NCBI GenBank assembly: GCA_965218045.1
Contig: CBDCJX010000017.1
Coordinates: forward strand, 62,001-126,000
Length of the DNA: 64,000 bases
Direction of reading: 5' to 3'
DNA from: CAVRCA01 sp965218045
Lineage (GTDB): Bacteria > Pseudomonadota > Alphaproteobacteria > Acetobacterales > Acetobacteraceae
Each line of letters begins with the position of its first letter. Within the stretch, counting starts at the first letter, position 1. The notes beneath the pieces are model-generated. The model was given only the letters and a program-made list of their open reading frames with translations. It had not been told where the DNA came from and searched no databases. This document shows, piece after piece, positions 1-8,937 of the stretch. The position numbers were made by a program, and so were the translations under genes.

Positions 1-1125
1 GAGCTGCCAGCACGGAGGCGGCCGGCCTTCCTTCAAGAGATCGGGTCCGGTAATGAGATAACCTCCGGGATCCCTGAGGATCGCCGTATCGACCGCCCAA
101 TCCGTGTTGGGAACGCCGCCGATGGCTACAAACAGGCGCGGTGTCGAAGCCCATTCGGCAGCTTTGGTCACCCTGGATGTAATCTCGATCCGTTCGAGGG
201 CGCTCTCGCCCTCGAGCCCGGTGATCTCGACCTCGTAGCGGACCTGCACGTTGGGTTCGGACAAGATGCGCTCAGAAAGATACTGCGACATCGACGCGGC
301 AAGCGCGTTGTCACGAACGAGCATGGTGACGCTGTTGGCGTGGGCGGCGAGATGCATGACCGCTTGGCCCGCGGAGTTGCCCCCGCCGACCACGAACACG
401 TCTTCACCGCCACAGAGCGGCGCCTCGCTCGCGCCGGCGCCGTAGTAAAGGCCGCGGCCGAGCAGGCGGTCTTCGTTCGGCAGGTTGAGCCGGCGCCACT
501 CGACGCCGGTGGCGCAGATGTTTGCCCGCGCCACCATCTTCCCGCCGTCCGCGAGGTCGGTCCAGATGCGGTTGTCGTGGAACTCGGACTTCATTCCCTC
601 CTGCATCATGAGGAGCTCGACGCCGAACTTGACGGCCTGTTGCCGAGCACGCTCGGCGAGATCCGCGCCGTTGATCCCCTCGGGGAAACCCATGTAGTTC
701 TCGATCAGCGACGTGGTGCCTGCCTGGCCACCCACCGCGCTCCGCTCGATCAGGACCGTGCTCAGCCCCTCGGAGGCGGCGTAAACGGCCGCTGATAGGC
801 CGGCTGGCCCCGCGCCGTAAATCGAGAGGTCGTATTCCCGCAGTTTCGGTTTTGCGACGAACCCGAGCCGTCCCGCCACTTCTCTCAGTGACGGGCCGTA
901 GAGGCGGTCACCCCCCGGCAGCTCGACGACGGGAAGTCTCACATTCCCCAGGCTGGGCAGGCCCAGCGCGCGCTGGCAGTCTTCGTCGCCGGTCAGCTCG
1001 ACCCAGTCGAACTCGACCACGCTTCGCTTGAGGAAGTCGCGGATCTCCCAGGCTTCGGCAGAGTCGCGGTTGCCGAAGAGGCGCACGACCGGCGGCCGCC
1101 CCTCATCCGATCGTCCGTCGGCCAT
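1..1125 (-). CDS. FAD-dependent oxidoreductase, thioredoxin-reductase-like (3' end cut by window)
   Basis: The frame is open from an ATG at 1125 to the window edge (375 codons), so the C-terminus is missing. The first ~85 residues look like a small glutaredoxin/thioredoxin-fold domain (VVRLFGNRDSAEAWEIRDFL). The flavoprotein part follows, with a nucleotide-binding motif SIYGAGPAGLSAAVYAA and a second one, VFVVGGGNSAGQ, for NAD(P)H. The usual CxxC redox pair between the two sites is not visible (the region reads GASEAPLCGG), so it is probably not a true thioredoxin reductase. It lies 24 nt downstream of the monooxygenase gene on the same strand, which suggests one redox operon with the DsbA-like gene. 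Substrate unknown. Confidence 0.85.
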   Translation of the reverse strand, partial: MADGRSDEGRPPVVRLFGNRDSAEAWEIRDFLKRSVVEFDWVELTGDEDCQRALGLPSLGNVRLPVVELPGGDRLYGPSLREVAGRLGFVAKPKLREYDLSIYGAGPAGLSAAVYAASEGLSTVLIERSAVGGQAGTTSLIENYMGFPEGINGADLAERARQQAVKFGVELLMMQEGMKSEFHDNRIWTDLADGGKMVARANICATGVEWRRLNLPNEDRLLGRGLYYGAGASEAPLCGGEDVFVVGGGNSAGQAVMHLAAHANSVTMLVRDNALAASMSQYLSERILSEPNVQVRYEVEITGLEGESALERIEITSRVTKAAEWASTPRLFVAIGGVPNTDWAVDTAILRDPGGYLITGPDLLKEGRPPPCWQL

Positions 1126-1149
1126 CTCAATCACTCCTCGTCCAGGTGC

Positions 1150-2286
1150 CTACGCCGCCCAACGTCGGCCGAGCGCAATGCCGTAATCCGTCATGCCGCG
1201 GCCGTACTCGAGTTGCGCCTCCTCGAAGCTCCCGAGGCCGGCGTCGATGTTCTGCCGCGCGCGCTTCAAGGCCGACGCGAGCACCGAGGCATCTCGCGCC
1301 GCCTTTGCCGCTGCCCCCGCGGTATGGGGCCGCACGACGAACGCGGCGTCGCCAAGCAGGCATGTCCGACCGAAGACCATGCGGGGAACGACAACGTCGA
1401 CGATCGTCTGCAGGAACGGCTCCGGCGTCGCCTCGACCAGCTTGGCGAGCATCGGATGGACCTCGCGCCTCGCACGCTCGACGAGAGCCGCGATGGTCGG
1501 GTCCGGTGCGCTCCCTTGCGCGAGCGAGGCGTGGTGGTGACGGCCGTCGCGATCGACGAGTAGTCGGTCGCGCTCGGCCACGTCCGCAGCGACATACCAG
1601 ACCCAGTTCAGACGCCGCTTGCCGGGCGTCGGATCGGCGCCGTCCCCCGGAATGAAATAGATAAGGATGTGCCCGCCCGAGCGCGCCTCGCAAAAGGTGA
1701 AGGCGTCGTCGAAGTAGCGGACGACGTCCGCCGGAGCATCGGCCTCGTCCACTGTTCCGCGCCACGCGACATAGCCGGCATAGGTCGGCGCCACGTCGGG
1801 CAGCAGACGGCGTCGGCTCGCCGACTGTGCGCCATCGGCGCAGATCAGCACGTCCGCCTCAATGCGTTGCTTTCCGTCGATGGCGGCTGAGACCAGGCGG
1901 CCGCCATCGTGATCCTCAATGTCGGAGAGCATGGAGCCCATGTGGTAGCGGTCGGCCGGCAACGTGACCACCAGCGTCGTGTAAATCGCCTCCCAGGAGG
2001 TGAACGCCTGCGGCGCGCGCTGCACCTGGCCGTCACCGCCATCGGGATCGAGGTAGCGCCGGACGCTGCAGCTCGTGGTCGGCAATGGCGGCGCGTCGTT
2101 ATTGCGAAGGAGCTGCATCAGCTCACCCTGAACGACGATGCCCGCGCCGCGCGTCTCCATCGGGCCGGGATGCCGTTCGTAAACCTGAACGTCGAACCCG
2201 GCCCCGTGAAGCGCGACGCCGGCGCTCAGGCCGCCGAGCGAGCCGCCCGCGATCGCGATGCGCAGTGGAGTGTCAGCTTGCCACAT
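1150..2286 (-). CDS. FAD-dependent monooxygenase, group A flavin hydroxylase family
   Basis: A 378-residue flavin hydroxylase. The N-terminus has the FAD dinucleotide-binding motif (IAGGSLGGLSAG) at about residues 12-23, and the C-terminal half has the second FAD motif (LLGDAAFVVRPHTAGAA). The pattern resembles aromatic or N-heterocycle hydroxylases such as 2,6-dihydroxypyridine 3-hydroxylase; these insert one oxygen atom using NAD(P)H. The exact substrate cannot be read from sequence. Its start overlaps the end of the upstream DsbA-like gene by 14 nt, so the two are probably translationally coupled and co-regulated, perhaps by the divergent LysR at 3300. Confidence 0.85.
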   Translation of the reverse strand: MWQADTPLRIAIAGGSLGGLSAGVALHGAGFDVQVYERHPGPMETRGAGIVVQGELMQLLRNNDAPPLPTTSCSVRRYLDPDGGDGQVQRAPQAFTSWEAIYTTLVVTLPADRYHMGSMLSDIEDHDGGRLVSAAIDGKQRIEADVLICADGAQSASRRRLLPDVAPTYAGYVAWRGTVDEADAPADVVRYFDDAFTFCEARSGGHILIYFIPGDGADPTPGKRRLNWVWYVAADVAERDRLLVDRDGRHHHASLAQGSAPDPTIAALVERARREVHPMLAKLVEATPEPFLQTIVDVVVPRMVFGRTCLLGDAAFVVRPHTAGAAAKAARDASVLASALKRARQNIDAGLGSFEEAQLEYGRGMTDYGIALGRRWAA

Positions 2287-3010
2287 GGCTCGCGGCCTCC
2301 CGCAGGTGCGCCTCTATGAGTTCGGAGCGGATCGCACCGGAGAACAGCGGCCGGCCGTTCACGACCACCGTCGGCACGCCCGACACCCGGAGGCGGCCGG
2401 CCCGGTCGAGCTCTGCCGCGACCTCGTTCAGGCCCTCGTCGGATGCCAGCATCGCCGATGTGCGGGTGGCGTCCAGTCCTGCGGCCGAGCCGATCTCGAC
2501 GAGAACGTCGGATGCGCCGACGTCACGCCCCTCGTGGAAGTAGGCCGAAAAGAGGCCTTCGACGACGGCGTCCTGCTTGCCCTCGCGCCCCGCGAGCCAG
2601 ATCAGCCGGTGGGCATCAATCGTGTTCGGCGTCCGCTCCATCCGATCGTGGCGGAAGTCCAAGCCATCGGGCTTAGCGGCGGCCGCGACCTGGGCGTCAA
2701 GAGCCTGGGAGCGCTCCCACGAACCGAACTTGCGCGAGCGGTATGCGCGCCGGTCGAGACCCTCCTTCGGCATATCGGGATTGAGCTCGAATGGCCTCCA
2801 GGTCACCGTCGCGCTGATCTCCGGAGCTAGGGCGGCGAGCGCGCGGTCGAGGCGACGCTTGCCGACCCAGCACCACGGACAGATGGCGTCGGAGATGACT
2901 TCGATCATGAGATTGGTGCTGGCCGTCTGGGGAGCAGCAGGCAAGGAGCGGGGTTCCTCGTTCGCGCACCCATCGGTCCCACAAACAGCGCCTTCAAGAA
3001 GTTCGGTCAC
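2273..3010 (-). CDS. DsbA family oxidoreductase (FrnE-like) with N-terminal extension
   Basis: Thioredoxin-fold oxidoreductase of the DsbA/FrnE group, 245 residues. The active site CPWC lies near residue 44 and the cis-proline region is VSGVPTVVVNG near the C-terminus. The chosen start is a GTG at 3010, because a good ribosome site (GGAAGG) lies about 9 nt upstream. The alternative start at residue 35 (MIEVISDAICPWC) matches the usual family N-terminus but lacks a clear ribosome site. The long form adds 34 residues with two cysteines (VCGTDGC). No export signal is visible, so it probably acts in the cytoplasm, as FrnE-type proteins do. First gene of the leftward redox operon. Confidence 0.82.
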   Translation of the reverse strand: MTELLEGAVCGTDGCANEEPRSLPAAPQTASTNLMIEVISDAICPWCWVGKRRLDRALAALAPEISATVTWRPFELNPDMPKEGLDRRAYRSRKFGSWERSQALDAQVAAAAKPDGLDFRHDRMERTPNTIDAHRLIWLAGREGKQDAVVEGLFSAYFHEGRDVGASDVLVEIGSAAGLDATRTSAMLASDEGLNEVAAELDRAGRLRVSGVPTVVVNGRPLFSGAIRSELIEAHLREAASHVAS

Positions 3011-3299
3011 CGCACATTCCTTCCCTCAATCGTGTTCGTATCACGAAAGATCGGGTGCGGTCTCTTATGGACAAGTAGTCACCTGGAAGTAACCACCCGG
3101 ATCGGACGGTGACCAAGGCAGTCACCCCGGGGTGCCTTCTGGTGGAGCGACACCGGCCGACCCAGCTAGGACCTTGCAGGGCCTGCGGCGCACGAACGTC
3201 GAGATGATCCTCCGATGGAACGCCACAGCCGGGTGGGCTGATCTCGGATTATGGTCACCGGCGTGAATAGCTCTTTCGGCTCTAAGATGAGGCCGAGAC

Positions 3300-4193
3300 T
3301 TGGAGCTGAAGGATCTACAGTATTTCGTTGCGGTAGCGGAGGCGAGCGGGTTTCGGCGTGCTGCTCTTCACCTCGACGTCCGCCCATCGGTGGTCAGCCG
3401 ACGCGTGCGGGAGTTGGAAGATCACCTTGGCGTCTCTCTGTTCGAGCGCAGTCAAGCCGGAGCACGGCTCACCTGCGCGGGCAGAAGCTTTCTGGATGAC
3501 ATCAGACAGGTTTTCGCTCAGCTCGATGCCGCAGTTCGCACCGTGAGTGCTGCTGGTTTGGCCGGTGAAGGCGTTTTGAGGATCGGGATCGTGGCCTCGA
3601 TCTCGACTGGCTTCCCCAATCTCCTCATCCGCGATTGGTGTCACGACCACCCGAGAGTCACCCTCGACATCATCGAGGGCGCTCCGAACGAGCACGTCGC
3701 AGCGATCATCGAGCGCAGGCTCGACCTTACGTTCGTAGCTGGCGCCCCCTACTCGAACGGATGCGATGTGGAGAAGTTATGGAACGAACCCATCTTTGCG
3801 GCGCTGCCGAGCGGCCACCAACATGCCACCCGAGAGCTGATCGACTTACGTGAGCTTGCTCGCGAGCGCTTCATCTGCAGTGGCGCGGCCCCAGGCCCGG
3901 AGATCCACGACTTCATCATCAAGCGCCTGTCAGAGCTGGGCTCAAGCCCGTGCATTCGCTATTTTGGCGTGGGGCGCGAAACGTTGATGGCGATGGTGGG
4001 GTTGACGCTGGGCGTCAGCCTGGTCAGCGGCGCCGAGATCGGGGTGTCTTATCCCGGTGTGAGGTTTGTCCAAGTGACGGGCGAGAGCCTGCCGTTCAGC
4101 GCGATCTGGTCCCCCGATAACGACAATCCTGCCCTCCGGAGCTTCCTGAGCAAAGCGCGAATCAGGGCGCGCCGGACGGCGCACCTTTCCTAG
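3300..4193 (+). CDS. LysR family transcriptional regulator
   Basis: 297 residues with an N-terminal winged helix (DLQYFVAVAEASGFRRAALHL) and a C-terminal effector-binding domain, the normal LysR layout and length. The start is TTG at 3300, giving the usual family N-terminus MELKDLQYF. It diverges from the DsbA/monooxygenase operon across a 289-bp gap, the classical arrangement for a LysR protein that controls the neighbouring operon. Its 3' end overlaps the convergent DUF2274 gene by 32 nt. The effector is unknown; the operon suggests a small aromatic or quinone-like compound (inference). Confidence 0.85.
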   Translation: MELKDLQYFVAVAEASGFRRAALHLDVRPSVVSRRVRELEDHLGVSLFERSQAGARLTCAGRSFLDDIRQVFAQLDAAVRTVSAAGLAGEGVLRIGIVASISTGFPNLLIRDWCHDHPRVTLDIIEGAPNEHVAAIIERRLDLTFVAGAPYSNGCDVEKLWNEPIFAALPSGHQHATRELIDLRELARERFICSGAAPGPEIHDFIIKRLSELGSSPCIRYFGVGRETLMAMVGLTLGVSLVSGAEIGVSYPGVRFVQVTGESLPFSAIWSPDNDNPALRSFLSKARIRARRTAHLS

Positions 4194-4392
4194 CGCTCGC
4201 GAACGCCCTGTCGGTCGCCATGAACCTGGCGAGCATCGGGGCAACCAGCTTTGCGGGCTCGACGACATGGCCGGTCTCCGCTCCGAGCACTTGTCCATAG
4301 GCAACAAGGTCGCGATGGACAGCAGCCGGCAGATCGACCGTCAGCCGCACTGGCTTGTCGTCGATGAGCGGCCCGAGCTTGAGCTTTGCCAT
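4162..4392 (-). CDS. DUF2274 family protein at end of trb operon
   Basis: 76 residues (MAKLKLGPLIDDKPVRLTVD at the N-terminus). Small DUF2274-type proteins are commonly encoded right after trbI in P-type ICEs of this group, and here the gene starts 11 nt after the trbI stop. The first half resembles a ribbon-helix-helix strand (KPVRLTVDLPAAVHRDLVAY), so DNA binding is possible. Function is not established. The end overlaps the convergent LysR gene. Confidence 0.75.
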   Translation of the reverse strand: MAKLKLGPLIDDKPVRLTVDLPAAVHRDLVAYGQVLGAETGHVVEPAKLVAPMLARFMATDRAFASARKGAPSGAP

Positions 4393-4403
4393 AGCTGTCT
4401 CCG

Positions 4404-5681
4404 TCAGTCCCGGTAGGGTTCGAGCACAAGGTCACGGGTCACGATGACCCGGACAGGAAAGCCGGGGCGCACGGTCAGCGTCGGCTGGATGTTCGTCGAG
4501 CGGCCGACAAGCTGACGCCCAACTTGGCTGACCCCTTCCGAGCCGCCGCGCCGGATCGCGCTTAGGAGCTGGTCCTCGTCGCTGCCGGCTCCCGCCTGCG
4601 ATCCAACGCTCAGCAGCGTCGAGACGAGCGCCGCCTTGAGCACCTGGCCCCAGTGATTGTCGACCTCGTCTTCCAGCCCGGCGAAGCCCGCAGCGTCGGC
4701 GCCCGGCTGACGCTCCAGCACGATCGAACGGCCGCTCGGCATGATCAGCCGGGTCCAGACCAGCAAGGCGCGACTTTGGCCGAACGCGACCTGGGCGTCG
4801 TACAGGCCGATCAGACGCGATCCTTGAGGGATCAGCAGCGTGCGACCTGTCGGTCCGTCATAGACGTTCTCGGTGACCTGCGCGGTGACCTGGCCCGGCA
4901 AGTCCGAGCGCAGGCCGGTGATCAGCGCCGCCGCGATCACCGCTCCTGCTTGAACGACATAGGGGCTTGCCGGCGCCTGCACCCGATCGGAGCTCACCGT
5001 GCGCCGATCGACAGCGCCGTTCAGGAAGGCGAGCCGACGTTCGTTTTCGGTCGGCTGAGGCTGGGGCTGGCCGAACCCGGAGAGACCTGGAACGCCGAAC
5101 GGGTTCGGGGGCGGCGCGGCCGCATCGCCGAGCTGCCCTGGCGCGCTCAGCGGCTGCACGGGGGCCGGCTGCGACCGCGTTCCGGCGGCGAACAGCCTGC
5201 TAGCCCGCGCCGCTTCCCTTTCCTGCGCGATCCGCTGCCGCTCCTGCTCCAGGCGCTGGGCCTCCGGATCGGGCTGCGTCGGAGCCGGCACAGGCGCGCC
5301 CGGCATGGGCGCCGGCTGGACGTCGGCGTTGAGCATCGGGCGGCCAAGATCGCCAGGCAGCGGCGGCCCAAGCTGAGGAACTTCGCGCGGCAGGCCGCTG
5401 TAATCGCGCGGGAGCCGAGAGATACCTTCGGCCGTCGTGCGGTTGTCGGTGTTGTAGAGTTCCTCTGGCGCCCGCTGTGTGCCGGTCTGCAACGCCCAGA
5501 TCAGGGCTCCTCCAAGCGCCAGCGCAGAGACTCCCGCGAGGAGGCCCAGCACCTTACGCGACAGACGCACAACACGGGGCCGCTCGGGCCGCAGGCGCAG
5601 CTCCGCCGCGATATCGCGTTCGGGCCGAGCCCGCTCGTCCTCAGACCCGCTCGGCGCTGCTTCGATGCGGTCCTCGCTCAC
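4404..5681 (-). CDS. trbI: Conjugal transfer protein TrbI (VirB10-like)
   Basis: Inner-membrane-anchored scaffold of the mating pore that spans the periplasm and contacts the outer-membrane core. The true start is the GTG at 5681, which overlaps the trbG stop in a GTGA motif; this gives 425 residues. A short cytoplasmic N-terminus is followed by one membrane segment (LGLLAGVSALALGGALIWAL, about residues 40-60). Then comes a proline- and glutamine-rich linker and the conserved VirB10/TrbI C-terminal domain (VVQAGAVIAAALITGLRSDL, LIPQGSRLIGLYDAQVAFGQ). An in-frame upstream extension reads through trbG and trbF in another frame and is not coding. Confidence 0.95.
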   Translation of the reverse strand: MSEDRIEAAPSGSEDERARPERDIAAELRLRPERPRVVRLSRKVLGLLAGVSALALGGALIWALQTGTQRAPEELYNTDNRTTAEGISRLPRDYSGLPREVPQLGPPLPGDLGRPMLNADVQPAPMPGAPVPAPTQPDPEAQRLEQERQRIAQEREAARASRLFAAGTRSQPAPVQPLSAPGQLGDAAAPPPNPFGVPGLSGFGQPQPQPTENERRLAFLNGAVDRRTVSSDRVQAPASPYVVQAGAVIAAALITGLRSDLPGQVTAQVTENVYDGPTGRTLLIPQGSRLIGLYDAQVAFGQSRALLVWTRLIMPSGRSIVLERQPGADAAGFAGLEDEVDNHWGQVLKAALVSTLLSVGSQAGAGSDEDQLLSAIRRGGSEGVSQVGRQLVGRSTNIQPTLTVRPGFPVRVIVTRDLVLEPYRD

Positions 5682-6682
5682 AACGACGGCCTCCCGTCGG
5701 TGCGCACGATCCGAACACGCCGTTGGCGGTCGCCGCCGAGGCGTAGTTCGGCCCCGCCGAACAGACGATCGACGACCATGTAGCGGCCGCGCACCCGGTA
5801 GTTCACGAGCTCGGCTCCGCCCTCGGCGCCGATGATCCAGAGCGGCGGCATCTCGCCCTGAGCGATTCCGGACGGAAACTCGATGAACACCTGCCGACCG
5901 TCGTCGAAAGCACGCACGGGCCGCCACGCGGGATGATCGCCCTCGATGCGGTAACGGAAGTTCAGGTTCTCCAGCGCCGGCAGTGCCAACGCGGCCACCG
6001 GCTGGGCGGCCTCCGCCTGGGCGTTCTGCCGCCGAAGCGCGATGAGCTGGTCTTGTGGATAGGACCAGGACACCGAAGCCATGTAGGTCCGCTCGGCCGA
6101 GCGAAGCTCGAGATGGTAGGTGCGCCGGTCCGTGTTGATGACGAGGTTCGTCTGCAGGTCGGGCCGGACGGGTTTGACGAGGATATGGATGCGCCGGGTC
6201 GGGCCTGTGCCGCTCTCGGTATCCCCGATGATCCATCGAACGGTGTCGCCCGCGGCGACCGGGCCCGCACCGACGAGCTGTTCGCCAGGCTGAAGGGCGA
6301 TGTCGGTCACCTGTCCTGGCGCGGCGTAGACCTGATAAAGTGCGCCGTCGCTGAACGGATAAACCTGGACCGCATTGAAATAGCCCGATCGGCTCGGCTG
6401 AACGCGGGCGACGCTGTTGGCGGCCTCCACGCGTGCCCGTGGGTCGGCCGGCTCGGGTGCGGCGCTTCGGGCCGGAGGCACGCGCTGGAGTTGACCGGGA
6501 AGCGGCAACGGCGTGGGCACCTGCACGATCTGGACAGGCCTGGGAGCGTCGGCAGCGAGCACGGCCGGTTGGGGAGTCGCGGTCTCGTCGTAAGAGATCT
6601 CCGGGGGCGTCCAATTCGTCGTCGAGCAGGCGGCGAGCGACGCTGAGGCGAGCAGCACGGCGGACAATGTTGGCAGGCGCAT
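5678..6682 (-). CDS. trbG: Conjugal transfer protein TrbG (VirB9-like lipoprotein)
   Basis: 334 residues with a lipoprotein signal peptide ending in the lipobox LAAC (MRLPTLSAVLLASASLAACS). The C-terminal half is the VirB9/TrbG beta domain (YRIEGDHPAWRPVRAFDDGR, FIEFPSGI). This family forms the outer-membrane core ring with VirB7- and VirB10-type partners. It overlaps trbF by 1 nt at its start and trbI by 4 nt at its end, which indicates tight translational coupling. Confidence 0.95.
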   Translation of the reverse strand: MRLPTLSAVLLASASLAACSTTNWTPPEISYDETATPQPAVLAADAPRPVQIVQVPTPLPLPGQLQRVPPARSAAPEPADPRARVEAANSVARVQPSRSGYFNAVQVYPFSDGALYQVYAAPGQVTDIALQPGEQLVGAGPVAAGDTVRWIIGDTESGTGPTRRIHILVKPVRPDLQTNLVINTDRRTYHLELRSAERTYMASVSWSYPQDQLIALRRQNAQAEAAQPVAALALPALENLNFRYRIEGDHPAWRPVRAFDDGRQVFIEFPSGIAQGEMPPLWIIGAEGGAELVNYRVRGRYMVVDRLFGGAELRLGGDRQRRVRIVRTDGRPSL

Positions 6683-7362
6683 CAGCCGAGCTCCTTCGAC
6701 CAGTTGAGGGCATGGACGTAGACGCCGAGCGGGTTCTTCCTCAGGCGTTCGGCGTCGCGCGGGGTCTGGACTGCGATGGTCAGGATTGCGGTCCAGCGTT
6801 CGGTAGCGGCGAGCGCCCCATCGACGTAACGGCGCTCGATCCAGGCGACGCGGAACGAGTCCGGCGAAGCGCGGATGACGCTGGAGACCTCGACGGCGAC
6901 TTGCGCCCGTCCAACCCGTGCGAACGGGTCATTGATCCGGGCATAATCGTTGAGCGCCGCGGCCCCTCGATCGGTCGTGTAGTCGTAGGCTCGAAGCCAG
7001 TTCTGGCGCAGCACGATCGGGTCGGCCGGGATCGAGCGGGTCTGCTCGATGAAGCGCGCGAGGTGCCAGGCGATCTGGGGGTCCGTCGGCCGATACTCGG
7101 CGTCGGCCGGTGCGATCGCCTGAGCCTGGCCGAGCCGGTCCACCTGCACCACCCACGGGACGATCGTCCCGGAGGTCGACTGCCAGACGAGCGCGCCGGC
7201 AAGCCCGGCGGACAGGAATAGCGAGCCGAACGCCATCAGGCGCCAGTTGCGGGCCTGCACCCGAGCGGAGCCGATGCGGTCGTCCCACACCTGTGCGGCG
7301 CGCTGGTATGGCGTTTCAGGCTCGGGCGTGCGCCCGTAGCGCGTGGATGGTCGCTTGAACAT
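6682..7362 (-). CDS. trbF: Conjugal transfer protein TrbF (VirB8-like)
   Basis: 226 residues, bitopic inner-membrane protein. The membrane segment is LMAFGSLFLSAGLAGALVWQ (about residues 43-62), followed by the periplasmic VirB8/NTF2-like domain. VirB8-type proteins are assembly factors that link the ATPases and core complex. The start at 7362 overlaps the trbL stop by 1 nt; the end overlaps trbG by 1 nt. Confidence 0.94.
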   Translation of the reverse strand: MFKRPSTRYGRTPEPETPYQRAAQVWDDRIGSARVQARNWRLMAFGSLFLSAGLAGALVWQSTSGTIVPWVVQVDRLGQAQAIAPADAEYRPTDPQIAWHLARFIEQTRSIPADPIVLRQNWLRAYDYTTDRGAAALNDYARINDPFARVGRAQVAVEVSSVIRASPDSFRVAWIERRYVDGALAATERWTAILTIAVQTPRDAERLRKNPLGVYVHALNWSKELG

Positions 7363-8639
7363 CAGCGGTCCTCGGAGAGATTGACGGAAGATCCGGAGCC
7401 GCCGCTATCGCCAGAGCGGACCGCGTGCGCGGCGGTCTGGACGCCGTGGGTCATGCCCTGGCGGCGGCGCATCTGGCGCGCCCAGGCGGGCTCCCCGCCG
7501 GACGGTTCAGCCGTTGATGCTGGTGCGGCTGTCTCGCCGCTGACGGACCGCCCTCCGGCCTGGAAGCGGCCCTGAAGATCCGTTGCCGCTTGCCGAAGCG
7601 GACTTGCGACGGCTGAGGCTCCGGCCTTGGCTACGCCGCCCATGCCGCCTGCGACCGCGCTCGCTCCACTCCTTCCGGCCGCCCCGCTGGCGTAGGCGGT
7701 GCTTGCGCCACCCGCGACCGTCGCGCCGCCGCGCACCGCGCCGACGGCCGCACCTCCGGCGAGACGGGCAGCGCCCGCACCGGCTAGCACCGCACCGCCA
7801 GCGGCAAGCCCCGTGCCGACTGCCGTGCCAGCGCCGAGCTGCGGGCCGCCGGAGACGATACCGTTGGCGATGGATGGACCGAAGATGCCAAGGCCGAGAA
7901 GCGACAACGCGGCAAGGACAAGCGCCATCGCGTCCTCGATGGTGGGCTGGCCGGTAAAGCCGCGCGTGAACTCCCCGAATAGGGTCGAGCCGATGCCGAC
8001 GATCACGGCCAGCACGAGCACTTTCACGCCCGAGCTGATGACCAGGCCGAGCACGCGCTCGGCCATGAAGGCGGTCTTGCTGAACAGGCCGAACGGCACG
8101 AGCACGAAGCCGCAAAGCGTCGCGAGCTTGAACTCGATCAGGCTCATGAAAAGCTGGATTGCCAGGATGAAGAACGACAGCAACACGACGCCCCAGGCGA
8201 ACAGCAGGACGACGATCTGGATGAAGTTCTCGAAGAAGCTGATGTAGCCCATCAAGCCGGAGATCGACTCCAGGATAGGCCGTCCCGCATCGAACCCGAC
8301 CTGCGCGACCCGGCCTGGCCGAAGGAACTCGGCTGCCGTCAATCCCGTGCCGGACGCTTTCAGGCCGAGGCCGGAGAAGCTCTCGAAGACGATGCGGGAA
8401 AGATTATTCCAGTTGCCGATGATGAACGCGAACGCGCCGACGAACAGCGTCTTCTTGACCAGCCGCGCGAGGATGTCCTCGTCCGCGCCCCATGCCCAGA
8501 ATAGCGCAGCCAGCGTCACGTCGATCACGATCAGGGTGGACGCGAGCCAGGCGACCTCGCCTTGCAAGAGGCCGAACCCGCTGTCGATGTAGCGCGTGAA
8601 GACCTCGAGGAAGCGGTCGATGACGCCGGTGCCCTGCAT
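7362..8639 (-). CDS. trbL: Conjugal transfer protein TrbL (VirB6-like)
   Basis: Polytopic inner-membrane channel component. I place the start at the ATG at 8639 (MQGTGVIDRFLEVFTRYIDS), which overlaps the upstream stop in TGATG; the frame is open further but that part belongs to the trbK-like gene. The product has 425 residues with about six hydrophobic segments in the first 270 (VAWLASTLIVIDVTLAALFW, IVVLLFAWGVVLLSFFILAI and others). The tail is low-complexity and rich in Gly, Ala and Ser. This is the normal TrbL layout. Confidence 0.93.
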   Translation of the reverse strand: MQGTGVIDRFLEVFTRYIDSGFGLLQGEVAWLASTLIVIDVTLAALFWAWGADEDILARLVKKTLFVGAFAFIIGNWNNLSRIVFESFSGLGLKASGTGLTAAEFLRPGRVAQVGFDAGRPILESISGLMGYISFFENFIQIVVLLFAWGVVLLSFFILAIQLFMSLIEFKLATLCGFVLVPFGLFSKTAFMAERVLGLVISSGVKVLVLAVIVGIGSTLFGEFTRGFTGQPTIEDAMALVLAALSLLGLGIFGPSIANGIVSGGPQLGAGTAVGTGLAAGGAVLAGAGAARLAGGAAVGAVRGGATVAGGASTAYASGAAGRSGASAVAGGMGGVAKAGASAVASPLRQAATDLQGRFQAGGRSVSGETAAPASTAEPSGGEPAWARQMRRRQGMTHGVQTAAHAVRSGDSGGSGSSVNLSEDR

Positions 8640-8929
8640 CAGCGTGCTCCACCAAAGAAGCGGCGGCGGCTCTCGGCCCACACCCGCTTGCAGGCCGCGT
8701 CATCCAGCGCCGCAGAGCCGATCGCATTGCAGCGGTCGAGGTCGGCGCGTAGCGGATCGGCCGGCTGCGCCACCGTTGCGGGCGCTCGTTCCACCGGGCG
8801 CAGGTCTGCCCCCGCGAGCCAGAGCGCCACGGCGACGCAGGCCATGCCCAGTCCGAGCACCCTAAGCACGCGGATGGTCCGCACCTGCTCGTCGAGCTGC
8901 TTGGCCGAGAAGCGTCGTCGTACACTCAT
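8639..8929 (-). CDS. trbK: TrbK-like small protein, putative entry exclusion (TrbK-alt type)
   Basis: 96 residues: a basic N-terminus, one membrane segment (VLRVLGLGMACVAVALWLAG) and a short periplasmic part with two cysteines (DRCNAIG, DAACKRVW). The position between trbJ and trbL and the conserved CxxxG and CxxVW pattern match the 'TrbK-alt' proteins of this ICE class. TrbK in IncP plasmids blocks entry of a second copy of the element. The role here is inferred from position and size only. Confidence 0.75.
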   Translation of the reverse strand: MSVRRRFSAKQLDEQVRTIRVLRVLGLGMACVAVALWLAGADLRPVERAPATVAQPADPLRADLDRCNAIGSAALDDAACKRVWAESRRRFFGGAR

Positions 8930-8937
8930 CGGTCAGC

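Noticed and set aside
1..1125. Calling the first gene a true thioredoxin reductase (trxB)
   Set aside because: The CxxC redox motif is not visible and an extra N-terminal thioredoxin-like domain is present.
4404..6713. Reading TrbI as a 769-residue protein from 6713
   Set aside because: The first ~340 residues are a shadow of trbG. The GTG at 5681 overlaps the trbG stop and starts the normal TrbI sequence.
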